45,830 nt of DNA from CAZGUH01 sp964529005. GTDB taxonomy: Bacteria; Actinomycetota; Acidimicrobiia; Acidimicrobiales; Ilumatobacteraceae. Positions 7,121 to 14,825 of the stretch are shown one piece after another (positions within the stretch are counted from its first letter, which is position 1; the number at the start of each line of letters is the position of its first letter). The notes beneath the pieces are model-generated. The model was not told where the DNA came from. It did not search any database and was given only the letters and a program-made list of their open reading frames with translations. A program made the translations under genes and the position numbers. Location: contig CAZGUH010000032.1 in the NCBI GenBank assembly GCA_964529005.1, positions 1-45,830 on the forward strand. The letters run 5' to 3'.

Positions 7121-8806
7121 ATGACCACCACCGACGACATCGACATCGACTTCGACCCCGGCATCGCACTGACCGGCGAACTGCTCGAGCTCTCCGTCGA
7201 CGACCTCCACCCCGCCGACGACAACCCACGTTCCGACCTCGGCGACCTCGACGGCCTCGCCGCCTCCATAGCGGCGGTCGGCATCCTCGAGCCGCTGATC
7301 GTCGTCGAGCGCGTCATCGCCGGCGGCTACACCATCGTCGCCGGCCACCGCCGCCACGCCGCCGCCCGCCTCGCCGGCCTCACCACCGTGCCGTGCGTCG
7401 TGCGCGAGATGACCACCGAGCAGCGCATGGAAGCCATGCTCGTCGAGAACCTGCAGCGCGAAGGCCTCACACCGCTCGACGAGGCCCGCGCCATGCAATG
7501 GCTCGTTGATCTTGGCCACACCCAACGCCAGATCGCCGAACGAGTCGGCTGCAACCAGAGTCACGTGTCCCGCCGGCTCGCGCTCACCAAGCTCCCGGAG
7601 GCGGCGACGAAGCTCGTCGTCGACGGCAAGCTCCACCTGCGCCAGGCCGAAGAGCTCGCCGCCCTGCCCGACGAGGACATCGACGACGTGGTCGCGATCG
7701 TCACCGAGCGATCGGAGCATCGTGTCGACCAGCCGGTCGCCGACTGGGAGATCCCGAGAGCGATCGACAAGCTCAAGAAGAAGCGCAAACTAGCGACGGC
7801 GATCGCCGCCGGCGAAGCCTCCGGGCTCAAGAAGCTCACCTCGTACAGCGACCGCCCCGGTCAATACGGCTCGAAGTACGAGAAGTGCAAGAAGCCCGAG
7901 GCCACCCACTACTACGTCGACGACTACAGCGGCGCCATCACCTGGGGCCGCAAGAAGCCGAAGCCCTCGACGTCGACCGACGCCGGCGGCGCCGATGATG
8001 CCACTGGCATCAGCCTGCGCGACGAATGGCGGCAGGCGCGGGAACGCGCCCAGGCCGAGGAGAAGGCCAACGGAGAGCTGCTTGTCCGACTCCTCGACTT
8101 CGACCCCGACCTCGTGCGCGACGCCGGCCTCGCCATCGTCGTCGACGAACTCGGCGACTCCGGCCCGTACCAGGAGTCGGCGCTCCGCTCATCCGATCTG
8201 CGCCAGCTGATCGGCGACGACCGGTACGCCGCCCTCACCGACGACCACGCGCTCACCATCGCCGCCTGCGCCCTCGCTGGCTACACCGACCCCGAGACAG
8301 CAGCCAGCGAAGAGTTCGAGGCCACCCTGCGCGAAACATGGGCGCGCCTGCGCGACGCAGCCGAAGCCCACCAGCTCATCGACGGCTGGACCGTCACGCC
8401 CGTCGACCCCGACCCGAACGCCAACGACCAGTTTGCCCTCGTCGACGGCGCGCCGGTGGACGAGAACGCGCCGACCACCGACGATGTCGTCCACTCGGAC
8501 GAAGAGCCGCAGGCCACCGATCCGGAGCAGGTGGACGAGCCAGCGCCGGCAGGCGTCGACCTCGTCCAGGCGCTCGCCGACGCCGTCGACGCCGCACGCG
8601 CCGGCGACATCCCGAAGAGCTGGACCACCACACCGCCGTGGGCCGCGTGGCCGAAGTCGAGCGTCGCTCAACTGCTCAAGCGCATCCCGACCCTCACGTC
8701 AGCGGCCAAGGTGCGCCGCTGCTGCGTCTACGAACAGGCGACCACCGGCCGCGCCGAGATCGTCGACGCCTGCCTCGAGCGCCTCCACGTGCTGGAGAAA
8801 CAGTGA
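7121..8806 (+). CDS. ParB-like DNA-binding protein
   Basis: The first 165 residues are a ParB/Spo0J/Noc-type domain. The ParB box is VAGHRRHAAARLAGL (73-87), preceded by DLHPADDNPR and followed by LVENLQREGLTPLDEA. The HTH is GHTQRQIAERVGCNQSHVSR (132-151). The remaining 390 residues are acidic, helical and unlike chromosomal ParB (about 300 residues in total). No ParA partner is present, so plasmid-like partition is unlikely; such phage proteins may act in replication, transcription or as CTP-binding clamps. I chose the ATG at 7121 with GAGGAGG (7111-7117); the open frame further upstream overlaps the cupin gene and is not coding. Confidence 0.8.
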   Translation: MTTTDDIDIDFDPGIALTGELLELSVDDLHPADDNPRSDLGDLDGLAASIAAVGILEPLIVVERVIAGGYTIVAGHRRHAAARLAGLTTVPCVVREMTTEQRMEAMLVENLQREGLTPLDEARAMQWLVDLGHTQRQIAERVGCNQSHVSRRLALTKLPEAATKLVVDGKLHLRQAEELAALPDEDIDDVVAIVTERSEHRVDQPVADWEIPRAIDKLKKKRKLATAIAAGEASGLKKLTSYSDRPGQYGSKYEKCKKPEATHYYVDDYSGAITWGRKKPKPSTSTDAGGADDATGISLRDEWRQARERAQAEEKANGELLVRLLDFDPDLVRDAGLAIVVDELGDSGPYQESALRSSDLRQLIGDDRYAALTDDHALTIAACALAGYTDPETAASEEFEATLRETWARLRDAAEAHQLIDGWTVTPVDPDPNANDQFALVDGAPVDENAPTTDDVVHSDEEPQATDPEQVDEPAPAGVDLVQALADAVDAARAGDIPKSWTTTPPWAAWPKSSVAQLLKRIPTLTSAAKVRRCCVYEQATTGRAEIVDACLERLHVLEKQ

Positions 8807-8934
8807 CCTACTGGGATCACGGCATCGACGACCTCGCGCTCGACGCCGGCCTCACCATCACCACCACCGCCCTGATCGCCGCCGCCCTGACCCTCGTCGG
8901 AGCGGCGGCGATCGTGCTGCGTCGCCGCATCTGA
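8803..8934 (+). CDS. Small single-pass membrane protein
   Basis: A 43-residue protein with one membrane helix (about 19-39, TITTTALIAAALTLVGAAAI) and a basic end (LRRRI), giving an outside-N, inside-C orientation by the positive-inside rule. The GTG overlaps the parB-like stop by GTGA. Function unknown. Confidence 0.5.
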   Translation: MTYWDHGIDDLALDAGLTITTTALIAAALTLVGAAAIVLRRRI

Positions 8935-9122
8935 TGGCGACCACCGACGTCCGCGACCCCGCCTATCAGTGCTGGAGAAAGCGGCCGTACTCGACCAAGA
9001 AGGACGCCAAGGGAGCCGCCCGCTCGATCGAACAACGAGCCGGGCGGCTCCACGTCTACCGCTGCCCACACTGCGGCAGCTGGCACATCGGACATCGCCC
9101 CCGGAGGCCGGCCACCCCGTGA
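8934..9122 (+). CDS. Small zinc-ribbon-like protein
   Basis: A 62-residue basic protein with C13 and the knuckle YRCPHCGSWHIGH near the C-terminus, resembling a zinc ribbon that binds nucleic acid. The ATG overlaps the preceding stop and the stop overlaps the GTG of the primase gene, so it probably works in replication. The precise role is unknown. Confidence 0.6.
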   Translation: MATTDVRDPAYQCWRKRPYSTKKDAKGAARSIEQRAGRLHVYRCPHCGSWHIGHRPRRPATP

Positions 9123-11812
9123 CCCTGTCGACGCTCGAACACGCCCTCGCCTACGCCGCACGCGGCTGGCGCGTCGTCCCCATCCCTGCCGGCCAGAAAT
9201 ACCCGGCGCACAAGGACTGGCCGACCATCGCCACCACCAACCCGGAGCGCATCACCAACTGGTGGAGCCGCCACGACGACGGCATCGGCATCGTCACCGG
9301 CGCCGAAAGTGGGTTGTTCATCCTCGACATCGACCCCCGCTCCGGCGGCGACGACTCGCTCCAAGCCCTCGAACAACGACACGGAGCGCTGCCCGACACC
9401 GTCGAATCCATCACCGGATCCGGCGGCCGCCACCTCCTCTTCGCCTGGCCCACCACCGGCGGCATCCGCAACAGCGCATCCGGCGTGCTCGGTGTCGGCA
9501 TCGACGTGCGCGGCGAAGGCGGCCAATTCGTCGCCCCGCCCAGCGTCCACGCGAACGGCCAACGGTACGCGTGGGAGATCATGCACGACCCGCTCGACGG
9601 CGTCACCGTCGCCGACGCCCCGGCGTGGCTCCTCGAGCTCCTCACCCAGCCGCCCCGCATCCGGCCAGCACGACGCGACCGCGGCGAGCTCGGCCTCGAC
9701 CCGACCCCGGGCGACGTGTTCGAAGCCTCGACGTCGTGGCCGGAGCTGCTCGAGCCCGACGGCTGGCGCCACCACTCCACCCACACCGACGCCACCGGCG
9801 CCGAATACGAGCTCTGGACCCGCCCCGGCAAACCCGACGGCGTCAGCGCCTCGCTCTACTGGGGCGGCAGCGACGTCCTCAAAGTGTTCACCTCCTCGGT
9901 GCCATACCTGCACGCGGAGGAGACCTACACCCGCTTCGGCTACCTCGCCGCCCGAGGCCACGGCGGCGACCACTCCGAAGCTGCGCGGGCGCTGCGCCGC
10001 GCCATGAACGCCGCCACCGCGCCGCCGACCCCACCAGCGCCGCCCTCAACCGGAGGCGAAAAGCCGGAAACGCCGCCACCCCCGGAGCGGCCGTCGATCG
10101 TGCACAACGGCCGCCAGCTCGACGAGCTCACCCGCCACACCGTCAACGTCCTCGCCCTCGCCAACGACCCGCCGCAGCTGTTCGTCCGCGCCGGCATGGC
10201 CACCCGCCTGCGCGCCGACGAAGACGCCCGCCCGCTCATCGAGCCACTCACCAAGGACACCTGCCGGCACCGCCTCGCCGAAGTCGCCGACTGGCACCGC
10301 GTGAACAAGGACGGCGAACGCACCTCCACCGCGCCGCCCGTCGACCTCGTCGCCAACATCCTCGCCGCCAAAGGCTGGCCATTCCCGCCCCTCACCGGCA
10401 TCGCCGAAGTGCCCATCCTGCGCCCCGACGGCACGTTCCACGCCGACCACGGCTACGACCACGCGACCCGCCTCTACCACTGGCGCGTCGCCGAATACCC
10501 GACCATCCCCGAGCACCCGACGGCGCTCGAGCTCGACCAGGCGATCGCCGTCGTCCACGACGTCCTCGCCGACTTCCCCTTCGACACCTCCGCAGACCGC
10601 GCCAACGCCTGGGCGCTCCTCCTCACCGGAATCGTCCGACCCGCCGTCGACGGACAGGTCCCCATGGCGCTCCTCGACGCGCCCGAGCCCGGCACCGGCA
10701 AGAGCCTCCTCGCACGAGTGGCCACGATGATCACCACCGGCCGCCCCGGCGCCATGCGCGCCATGCCCGACGACGAAGCCGAGCTCCGCAAAGCGATCAC
10801 CGCCATGCTCCTCGCCGGCACAACCACCGTCATCTTCGACAACGTCGACGGCGTCATCAAATCACCGACGCTCGCCGGAGCGCTCACCGCCGACGTGTGG
10901 CGCGACCGCATCCTCGGCGCCACCCAAGACATCGAAATCCCATCGCGGGTCACCTGGTTGGCCACCGGCAACAACATCGCCGTCGGCGGCGACCTCGCAC
11001 GCCGCTGCTACCGCATCCGCCTCGACGCACGACAGGCCCAACCGTGGCGGCGAACCGGCTTCCGCCACACCGACCTCGAGAACTACGTCAACCGCAACCG
11101 GCCCACCATCGTCGCCGCCCTCTGCACCATCGTGCGCGCCTGGTGGTCCGCCGGCCGCCCCACACCCGGCCACCTGCCCGCCCTCGGCGGCTACACGCCG
11201 TGGGTCCGCATCGTCGGCGGCATCCTCCACCACGCCGGCATCGGCGACTTCCTCGGCAACCTCGAAGCGTTCCACGCCGACGCCGACCGCGAAGCGATGG
11301 GATGGGAAGCGTTCCTCCACGCCTGGTACGACGCGTTCACCGACGAGGTGCTCACCGTCGGCACACTCGTGCGCCGCCTCGAGGATCAACAGGGCACCCT
11401 CGGCGCCGCCGCCGTCGTCGAAGCGCTGCCCGACGACCTGTCACCGTCGTGGGGCACCAGCCGCTTCTCGACCCGCCTGGGGCGAGCACTGGCGCAGCGC
11501 GCCGGCCGCCACTACGGCGACGGCGGCCTCCACGTCGTGCGTCACGGAGCCGACCGCACCAAGGTCATGCAGTACTCCGTCACACACGCCGCCGCGGGGG
11601 TTCACACCGCCGACGACACAACCCCCGCGGCCCGCGACGCTCTGACCAGCAACGGAACATCGACCGCGGGGGACGCGGGGGATAATCCCTTTGTAGGAAC
11701 TTTTTCGGGTTATCCACTGGATAAGAGCCAAAAAGTTCCTATAGCTGAACAACCCCCGCGAACCCCCGCGACCCCCGCGGCCAGCGACGAACCCGACTTC
11801 GAGCTCTGGTGA
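9119..11812 (+). CDS. Primase-polymerase/helicase fusion
   Basis: An 897-residue replication protein. The N-terminal 210 residues are a bifunctional primase/polymerase (Prim-Pol) domain: WRVVPIPAGQKYPAHKDW, the metal site FILDIDPRSGGD (D70, D72), GSGGRHLLF (H105) and VDVRG-like GIDVRGEGGQFVAPPS. The C-terminal half carries an ATPase: Walker A DAPEPGTGKSLL near residue 522, Walker B TVIFDNVDG near 570, and TWLATGNNIAVGGDLARRC as sensor. Together it would prime and unwind the phage origin. The last 75 residues are low-complexity and Pro/Thr/Ala-rich, encoded by a segment with strong repeats and an AT-rich hairpin (see 11593-11779). The GTG start makes a four-base overlap with the upstream gene. 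Confidence 0.85.
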   Translation: MTLSTLEHALAYAARGWRVVPIPAGQKYPAHKDWPTIATTNPERITNWWSRHDDGIGIVTGAESGLFILDIDPRSGGDDSLQALEQRHGALPDTVESITGSGGRHLLFAWPTTGGIRNSASGVLGVGIDVRGEGGQFVAPPSVHANGQRYAWEIMHDPLDGVTVADAPAWLLELLTQPPRIRPARRDRGELGLDPTPGDVFEASTSWPELLEPDGWRHHSTHTDATGAEYELWTRPGKPDGVSASLYWGGSDVLKVFTSSVPYLHAEETYTRFGYLAARGHGGDHSEAARALRRAMNAATAPPTPPAPPSTGGEKPETPPPPERPSIVHNGRQLDELTRHTVNVLALANDPPQLFVRAGMATRLRADEDARPLIEPLTKDTCRHRLAEVADWHRVNKDGERTSTAPPVDLVANILAAKGWPFPPLTGIAEVPILRPDGTFHADHGYDHATRLYHWRVAEYPTIPEHPTALELDQAIAVVHDVLADFPFDTSADRANAWALLLTGIVRPAVDGQVPMALLDAPEPGTGKSLLARVATMITTGRPGAMRAMPDDEAELRKAITAMLLAGTTTVIFDNVDGVIKSPTLAGALTADVWRDRILGATQDIEIPSRVTWLATGNNIAVGGDLARRCYRIRLDARQAQPWRRTGFRHTDLENYVNRNRPTIVAALCTIVRAWWSAGRPTPGHLPALGGYTPWVRIVGGILHHAGIGDFLGNLEAFHADADREAMGWEAFLHAWYDAFTDEVLTVGTLVRRLEDQQGTLGAAAVVEALPDDLSPSWGTSRFSTRLGRALAQRAGRHYGDGGLHVVRHGADRTKVMQYSVTHAAAGVHTADDTTPAARDALTSNGTSTAGDAGDNPFVGTFSGYPLDKSQKVPIAEQPPRTPATPAASDEPDFELW
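11593..11779. other. Candidate phage replication origin inside the primase gene
   Basis: Seven copies of the 8-mer CCCCCGCG occur here in both orientations: plus strand at 11622, 11753, 11763 and 11772; minus strand at 11593, 11665 and 11674. They flank an AT-rich island (11682-11752, about 40% GC by eye) with nested inverted repeats. The outer pair is TAGGAACTTTTT (11694-11705) and AAAAAGTTCCTA (11730-11741); the inner pair is TTATCC and GGATAA around ACT (11710-11724). The inner arm reads TTATCCACT, one mismatch from the DnaA box TTATCCACA. Iterons, an unwinding element and a DnaA-like box next to the initiator gene are the hallmarks of an origin. Function is inferred. Confidence 0.55.
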
Positions 11813-12018
11813 CCACCCGCCAACCACCACGTCGAACCTGGCCGCCGGAGGCGCTACTCGCCGCCACCGGCATGAGCCTGCGCAGCTGCGCCCGCCGCCT
11901 CGGCATCGACCCCGCCCTCCTCTGCCGACCACTCACCGACCGCCAAGCCGATCGCTACGCCTGCCGCCTCGGCTTCCACCCCGTCTACGTCTGGGGCCTC
12001 GACTGGTGGGCCGTCTGA
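11809..12018 (+). CDS. Small HTH-like protein
   Basis: A 69-residue basic protein with a compact HTH-like segment (GMSLRSCARRLGIDPALLCR, then LTDRQADRYACRLGFHP) and an aromatic C-terminus (VYVWGLDWWAV). The GTG overlaps the primase stop by four bases. It is the last gene before the terminator. It may be a regulator or an initiator helper; no named family recognised. Confidence 0.6.
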   Translation: MTTRQPPRRTWPPEALLAATGMSLRSCARRLGIDPALLCRPLTDRQADRYACRLGFHPVYVWGLDWWAV

Positions 12019-12027
12019 CGCACGACG

Positions 12028-12063
12028 CGACGAAGCCCACCGGTTTCCCGGTGGGCTTCGTCG
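12028..12063. terminator. Strong hairpin terminator, probably bidirectional
   Basis: A perfect 16-bp stem, CGACGAAGCCCACCGG and its complement, closed by the loop TTTC. It lies 9 bases after the rightward early operon and 18 bases beyond the stop of the leftward antitoxin-like gene, so it can end both transcripts. No long T run follows, as is common in high-GC actinobacteria. Confidence 0.8.
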
Positions 12064-12081
12064 GAGTGAGCCTCGATTGCG

Positions 12082-12351
12082 TCAGTCGTCAGCTTCGAGC
12101 CTGTCGAGCTGCGCCATGTCCAGCTTGACGGTCTCGCCCGCTTTCGCCCGCTCCACGCGCGACCGCAGCCGCTCCTGGAGGGCCGCATCCCTGAGGACTT
12201 GAGCCTCCCGCTCGCTCATGACCACGGCTGGGGTCAGGTGGATTTCGCCGTTGTCGAAGGTCTCGACGATGTACCTGGTGTCCTGGTTCCGCCCGATCTT
12301 TCCGAATGATGTGCGCCGCCTCGCGTCCAGCTCGAGCAGCTGGCTTGCCAT
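12082..12351 (-). CDS. Antitoxin-like protein
   Basis: An 89-residue protein starting MASQLLELDARRRTSFGKIG. The N-terminal half looks like a small beta-rich DNA-binding fold (AbrB-like antitoxins have similar starts) and the C-terminal half is a charged helix (EREAQVLRDAALQERLRSRV). The ATG at 12351 follows AAGGGGA; the frame is open to a GTG at 12432 but lacks a ribosome site there. It diverges from a RelE/ParE-like toxin gene, which supports a toxin-antitoxin pair. The antitoxin call rests on fold impression and partner, and the family is not certain. Confidence 0.6.
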   Translation of the reverse strand: MASQLLELDARRRTSFGKIGRNQDTRYIVETFDNGEIHLTPAVVMSEREAQVLRDAALQERLRSRVERAKAGETVKLDMAQLDRLEADD

Positions 12352-12453
12352 GGTTGTTCCCCTTGATTCGGCGGGCAACCTGCCCGCGATGTCTCCTGGT
12401 TCGGTGCCGACAGCCGCTTGTCGGTGTTCCACCGTGATCTAGTTGGTACCTGC

Positions 12454-12482
12454 ACGATAAGGGTGTTACCCATTTTCGTCAA
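12454..12482 (-). promoter_or_regulatory. Antitoxin promoter with operator
   Basis: On the minus strand TTGACG (12482-12477), a 17-bp spacer and TATCGT (12459-12454) form a good promoter for the antitoxin-like gene. The spacer contains GGGTAACACCC (plus-strand GGGTGTTACCC, 12461-12471), a 4+4 palindrome that may be the autoregulatory operator. A second GGGT...ACCC pair lies at 12525-12540, beside the toxin start, so both genes may be controlled together. The leader to the ATG at 12351 would be about 95 bases. Confidence 0.6.
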
Positions 12483-12540
12483 CTCTTAAGTTGGGAAGTT
12501 GGGCATTATGGCACCTTGGTAATGGGGTAGGATGTCACCC

Positions 12541-12843
12541 ATGCCTCGGTACACGCTACGAATCCTTCCGGAAGTGCAGGCCATCATCGACGGCCTGGAA
12601 GCCGGCAAGAAGAAGAACCCTGCCCGCGCCAGAAAGGTCGCCAAGGCGCTCCGCCAGATGGCCGACGACCCCGAGTATCCAGGACTTCACTCGCACCGCT
12701 TCGAGGCGCTCGATGACGTCATCGGCGAGCGGATGTGGGAGTCCTACGTCGAGAACCGGACCCCCAGCGCCTGGCGGGTCTGGTGGTTCTACGGGCCCAA
12801 CGACGGCGAGATCACGATCGTCGACCTCGACGGCCACCCCTGA
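12541..12843 (+). CDS. RelE/ParE-superfamily toxin
   Basis: A 100-residue protein with the RelE/ParE toxin fold: YTLRILPEVQAIIDGLEAGK, a long helix-rich middle, then the strands WRVWWFYGPNDGEITIVDLD ending GHP. Members cut mRNA on the ribosome or poison gyrase. The Arg/Trp-rich C-terminal strands resemble the RelE-type catalytic face, but the activity cannot be assigned. Two ATGs are possible (12532 and 12541). I chose 12541 because GGGGTAGG (12524-12531) is spaced for it. It is divergent from its likely antitoxin rather than downstream of it, which is unusual. Confidence 0.7.
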   Translation: MPRYTLRILPEVQAIIDGLEAGKKKNPARARKVAKALRQMADDPEYPGLHSHRFEALDDVIGERMWESYVENRTPSAWRVWWFYGPNDGEITIVDLDGHP

Positions 12844-12850
12844 GATCAAC

Positions 12851-12876
12851 ATCGGTTGCAACCATCTGCAACCGAT
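12851..12876. repeat. Inverted repeat at the terminase start
   Basis: ATCGGTTGCA and TGCAACCGAT form a perfect 10-bp inverted repeat around 6 bases. It lies just after the toxin stop and runs into the ATG of the small terminase gene (12875). It could be a toxin-gene terminator, a TerS operator or part of a packaging site. The unit TGCAACC/TGCGACC recurs at 12857, 12867, 12876, 13021 and 13030. Confidence 0.6.
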
Positions 12877-13399
12877 GCGACCCCGCTGGACCGACGAGCA
12901 ACGCGCCGAAGCGCTCCGCCTCCTCGCCGAGGTCGGCCCCGCCGAAGCCGCCAGGCAGACCGGCATCCCGAAGGGCACCATCGCCTCGTGGGGCAGCCGG
13001 CTCGGTGTCACCGCGGTGGATGCAACCACTGCGACCCGCGCTGCCGTCGAGCACCGTGTGGCGACCATCGCTGAGCGCAAGGCGGCGCTCGCCGAGGGGC
13101 TCATGGACGACATCGATCGGCTGCGGCGTGATCTGTTCGCGCCGACCGTCGAGCGCAAGGTGATGTCGGTACGCGTCGGCGAGCACCTGACCGAGGCGGC
13201 GATCGTCGACGTCCACCATCGCACGACGTCGGCGATGGAGCGCAAGACGACGATGCAGGCGATTGCCCTGGCGGTCGACAAGGTGCAGCTGCTCACCGGC
13301 GAAGCGACTGAGCGTGTCGAGCAGCTCGGCGGTGACGCGGTGAAGGAGCGGGCGCTGGCCACCGTCCACCAGCTGGCTGCCAAGCGCCAGGCGTCGTGA
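12875..13399 (+). CDS. Terminase small subunit (putative)
   Basis: A 174-residue protein with an N-terminal HTH (DEQRAEALRLLAEVGPAEAA, RQTGIPKGTIASWGSRLGV) and long helices after it (HRVATIAERKAALAEGLMDD). It lies two genes upstream of the large terminase, the standard place of TerS, which recognises the cos or pac site and recruits TerL. No Shine-Dalgarno is visible before the ATG, and an inverted repeat overlaps the start, so translation may be controlled or leaderless. Five TGCRACC units lie in and before the first 160 bases of the gene. Assignment is by position and HTH; direct homology is not shown. Confidence 0.7.
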   Translation: MRPRWTDEQRAEALRLLAEVGPAEAARQTGIPKGTIASWGSRLGVTAVDATTATRAAVEHRVATIAERKAALAEGLMDDIDRLRRDLFAPTVERKVMSVRVGEHLTEAAIVDVHHRTTSAMERKTTMQAIALAVDKVQLLTGEATERVEQLGGDAVKERALATVHQLAAKRQAS

Positions 13400-13506
13400 G
13401 CCTCCTCGACGTCGCGGTCCTCGTCGGCAAGCTGTTGGGCACCGGCGTCATCATCGTGGTGCTGGCTGTGTTGTTCGTGGCGTTCATGGCGTGGTTCGAC
13501 CCGTGA
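13396..13506 (+). CDS. Tiny membrane protein between terminase genes
   Basis: A 36-residue protein that is one hydrophobic helix (VAVLVGKLLGTGVIIVVLAV and on) ending FDP. The GTG start overlaps the TerS stop by GTGA and its stop overlaps the TerL GTG by GTGA. The double coupling favours a real gene. The first 15 bases are identical to the first 15 of terL. Function unknown. Confidence 0.5.
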   Translation: MSLLDVAVLVGKLLGTGVIIVVLAVLFVAFMAWFDP

Positions 13507-14825
13507 GCCTCCTCGACCACTACACACCCGAGGACATCGCCGCCTTCCTCGAGATCGCCACCGACGACGAACGTCGGGTGATCCTCGCCGGCCTTGAAGC
13601 CGAGCTCGTCGACGACCGCTATTTCCCCCAGGCTCGCGACGCGCAGCGCATCCCGCTGGGGGAGTGGGCCCTGTGGGCGCTCATGGCCGGCCGTGGGTTC
13701 GGCAAGACGCGAGTCGGCGCCGAGTGGATCGTCGACGAGGCGCTTACCCACGGCGGCATCTACGCCATCGCCGCGCCCACCTACGGCGACGCCCGCGACG
13801 TCTGCGTCGAAGGCCCCTCCGGCGTCCGCGCTGTGCTCCAGCGACGTGGCCGGTGGCGAGGCGACAAGTGGTGGAACCGATCCCTCGGCGAGCTCCGCCT
13901 CGACAACGGCGCGATGCTCAAGCTCGGCTCCGCCGACGAGCCAGAACGGTTCCGCGGGTGGAACTTCTCCGGCGCCTGGTGCGACGAGCTCGGCTCGTGG
14001 CGATACCCGGACGCCTGGACCCAGTTGCGCCTCGCCACCCGGCTGGGCCGCTCGAGGATCGTCGCCACCATGACCCCGCGGGCGACGAAGCTCGTGCGCG
14101 AAGTCCTTGGCCGGCCCCGGCTCGTGCTCACGACCGGCTCGACGTTCGACAACGCCGCCAACCTGTCGGACGAGTTCCTCGACGAGGTGCGAGCGGCCTA
14201 TGAGGGCACACGCATCGGCCGGCAGGAGTTGTACGGCGAGCTGCTCACCGACACGCCGGGAGCGCTCTGGACCCACGGCATGATCGAGGCGGGTCGCGTC
14301 GAGGCGCATCCGCCGCTGAAGCGGGTCGTCGTCGCCATCGACCCCGCCGTCACCGCCGGCGAAGACAGCGATGCCACCGGCATCGTCGCCGCCGGTGTCT
14401 CCCACGACGGCCACGTGTACGTCCTCGACGACCGCACCTGCCGGCTGTCCCCGGACAACTGGGCGCTCACCGCCGTCAACCTGTACGACGAGCTGCACGC
14501 CGACCGGGTCGTCGCCGAGGTCAACAACGGCGGCGATCTTGTGACCGCCGTGTTGCGCACCGTCGACCCCCACCTGCCCGTCCGCACGGTGCACGCCAGC
14601 CGTGGCAAGCGGCTGCGCGCCGAACCGGTCGCCGCGCTCTACGAGCAAGGCAGGGTGCATCACGTCGGCGGCTTCCCCGACCTCGAGGACGAGATGACCA
14701 CATGGACACCCGACGCTCCTGACTCGCCGGATCGGTTGGATGCGCTGGTGTGGGCGGTGACGGATCTGGTGATCGAGCACACGCCGAGCCGGCGTCGGGC
14801 GATCGTCGGGACGAGCACCGCGTGA
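13503..14825 (+). CDS. terL: Terminase large subunit
   Basis: A 440-residue packaging ATPase and nuclease. Walker A is AGRGFGKTR (62-70), Walker B is SGAWCDEL (156-163) with the catalytic Glu, the coupling motif lies in IVATMTPRAT, and the RNase H-like nuclease begins VVVAIDPAVTAGEDSDATG near residue 276. It pumps DNA into the prohead through the portal and cuts the concatemer. I chose the GTG at 13503 (GTGA overlap with the tiny gene before it); an ATG-like extension to 13491 is possible. The gene order TerS, TerL, portal is that of siphoviruses. Confidence 0.93.
   Translation: MSLLDHYTPEDIAAFLEIATDDERRVILAGLEAELVDDRYFPQARDAQRIPLGEWALWALMAGRGFGKTRVGAEWIVDEALTHGGIYAIAAPTYGDARDVCVEGPSGVRAVLQRRGRWRGDKWWNRSLGELRLDNGAMLKLGSADEPERFRGWNFSGAWCDELGSWRYPDAWTQLRLATRLGRSRIVATMTPRATKLVREVLGRPRLVLTTGSTFDNAANLSDEFLDEVRAAYEGTRIGRQELYGELLTDTPGALWTHGMIEAGRVEAHPPLKRVVVAIDPAVTAGEDSDATGIVAAGVSHDGHVYVLDDRTCRLSPDNWALTAVNLYDELHADRVVAEVNNGGDLVTAVLRTVDPHLPVRTVHASRGKRLRAEPVAALYEQGRVHHVGGFPDLEDEMTTWTPDAPDSPDRLDALVWAVTDLVIEHTPSRRRAIVGTSTA

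Noticed and set aside
12491..12874. Upstream extension of the TerS frame
   Set aside because: It overlaps the toxin gene and its promoter region; homologous HTH sequence begins at the ATG 12875.
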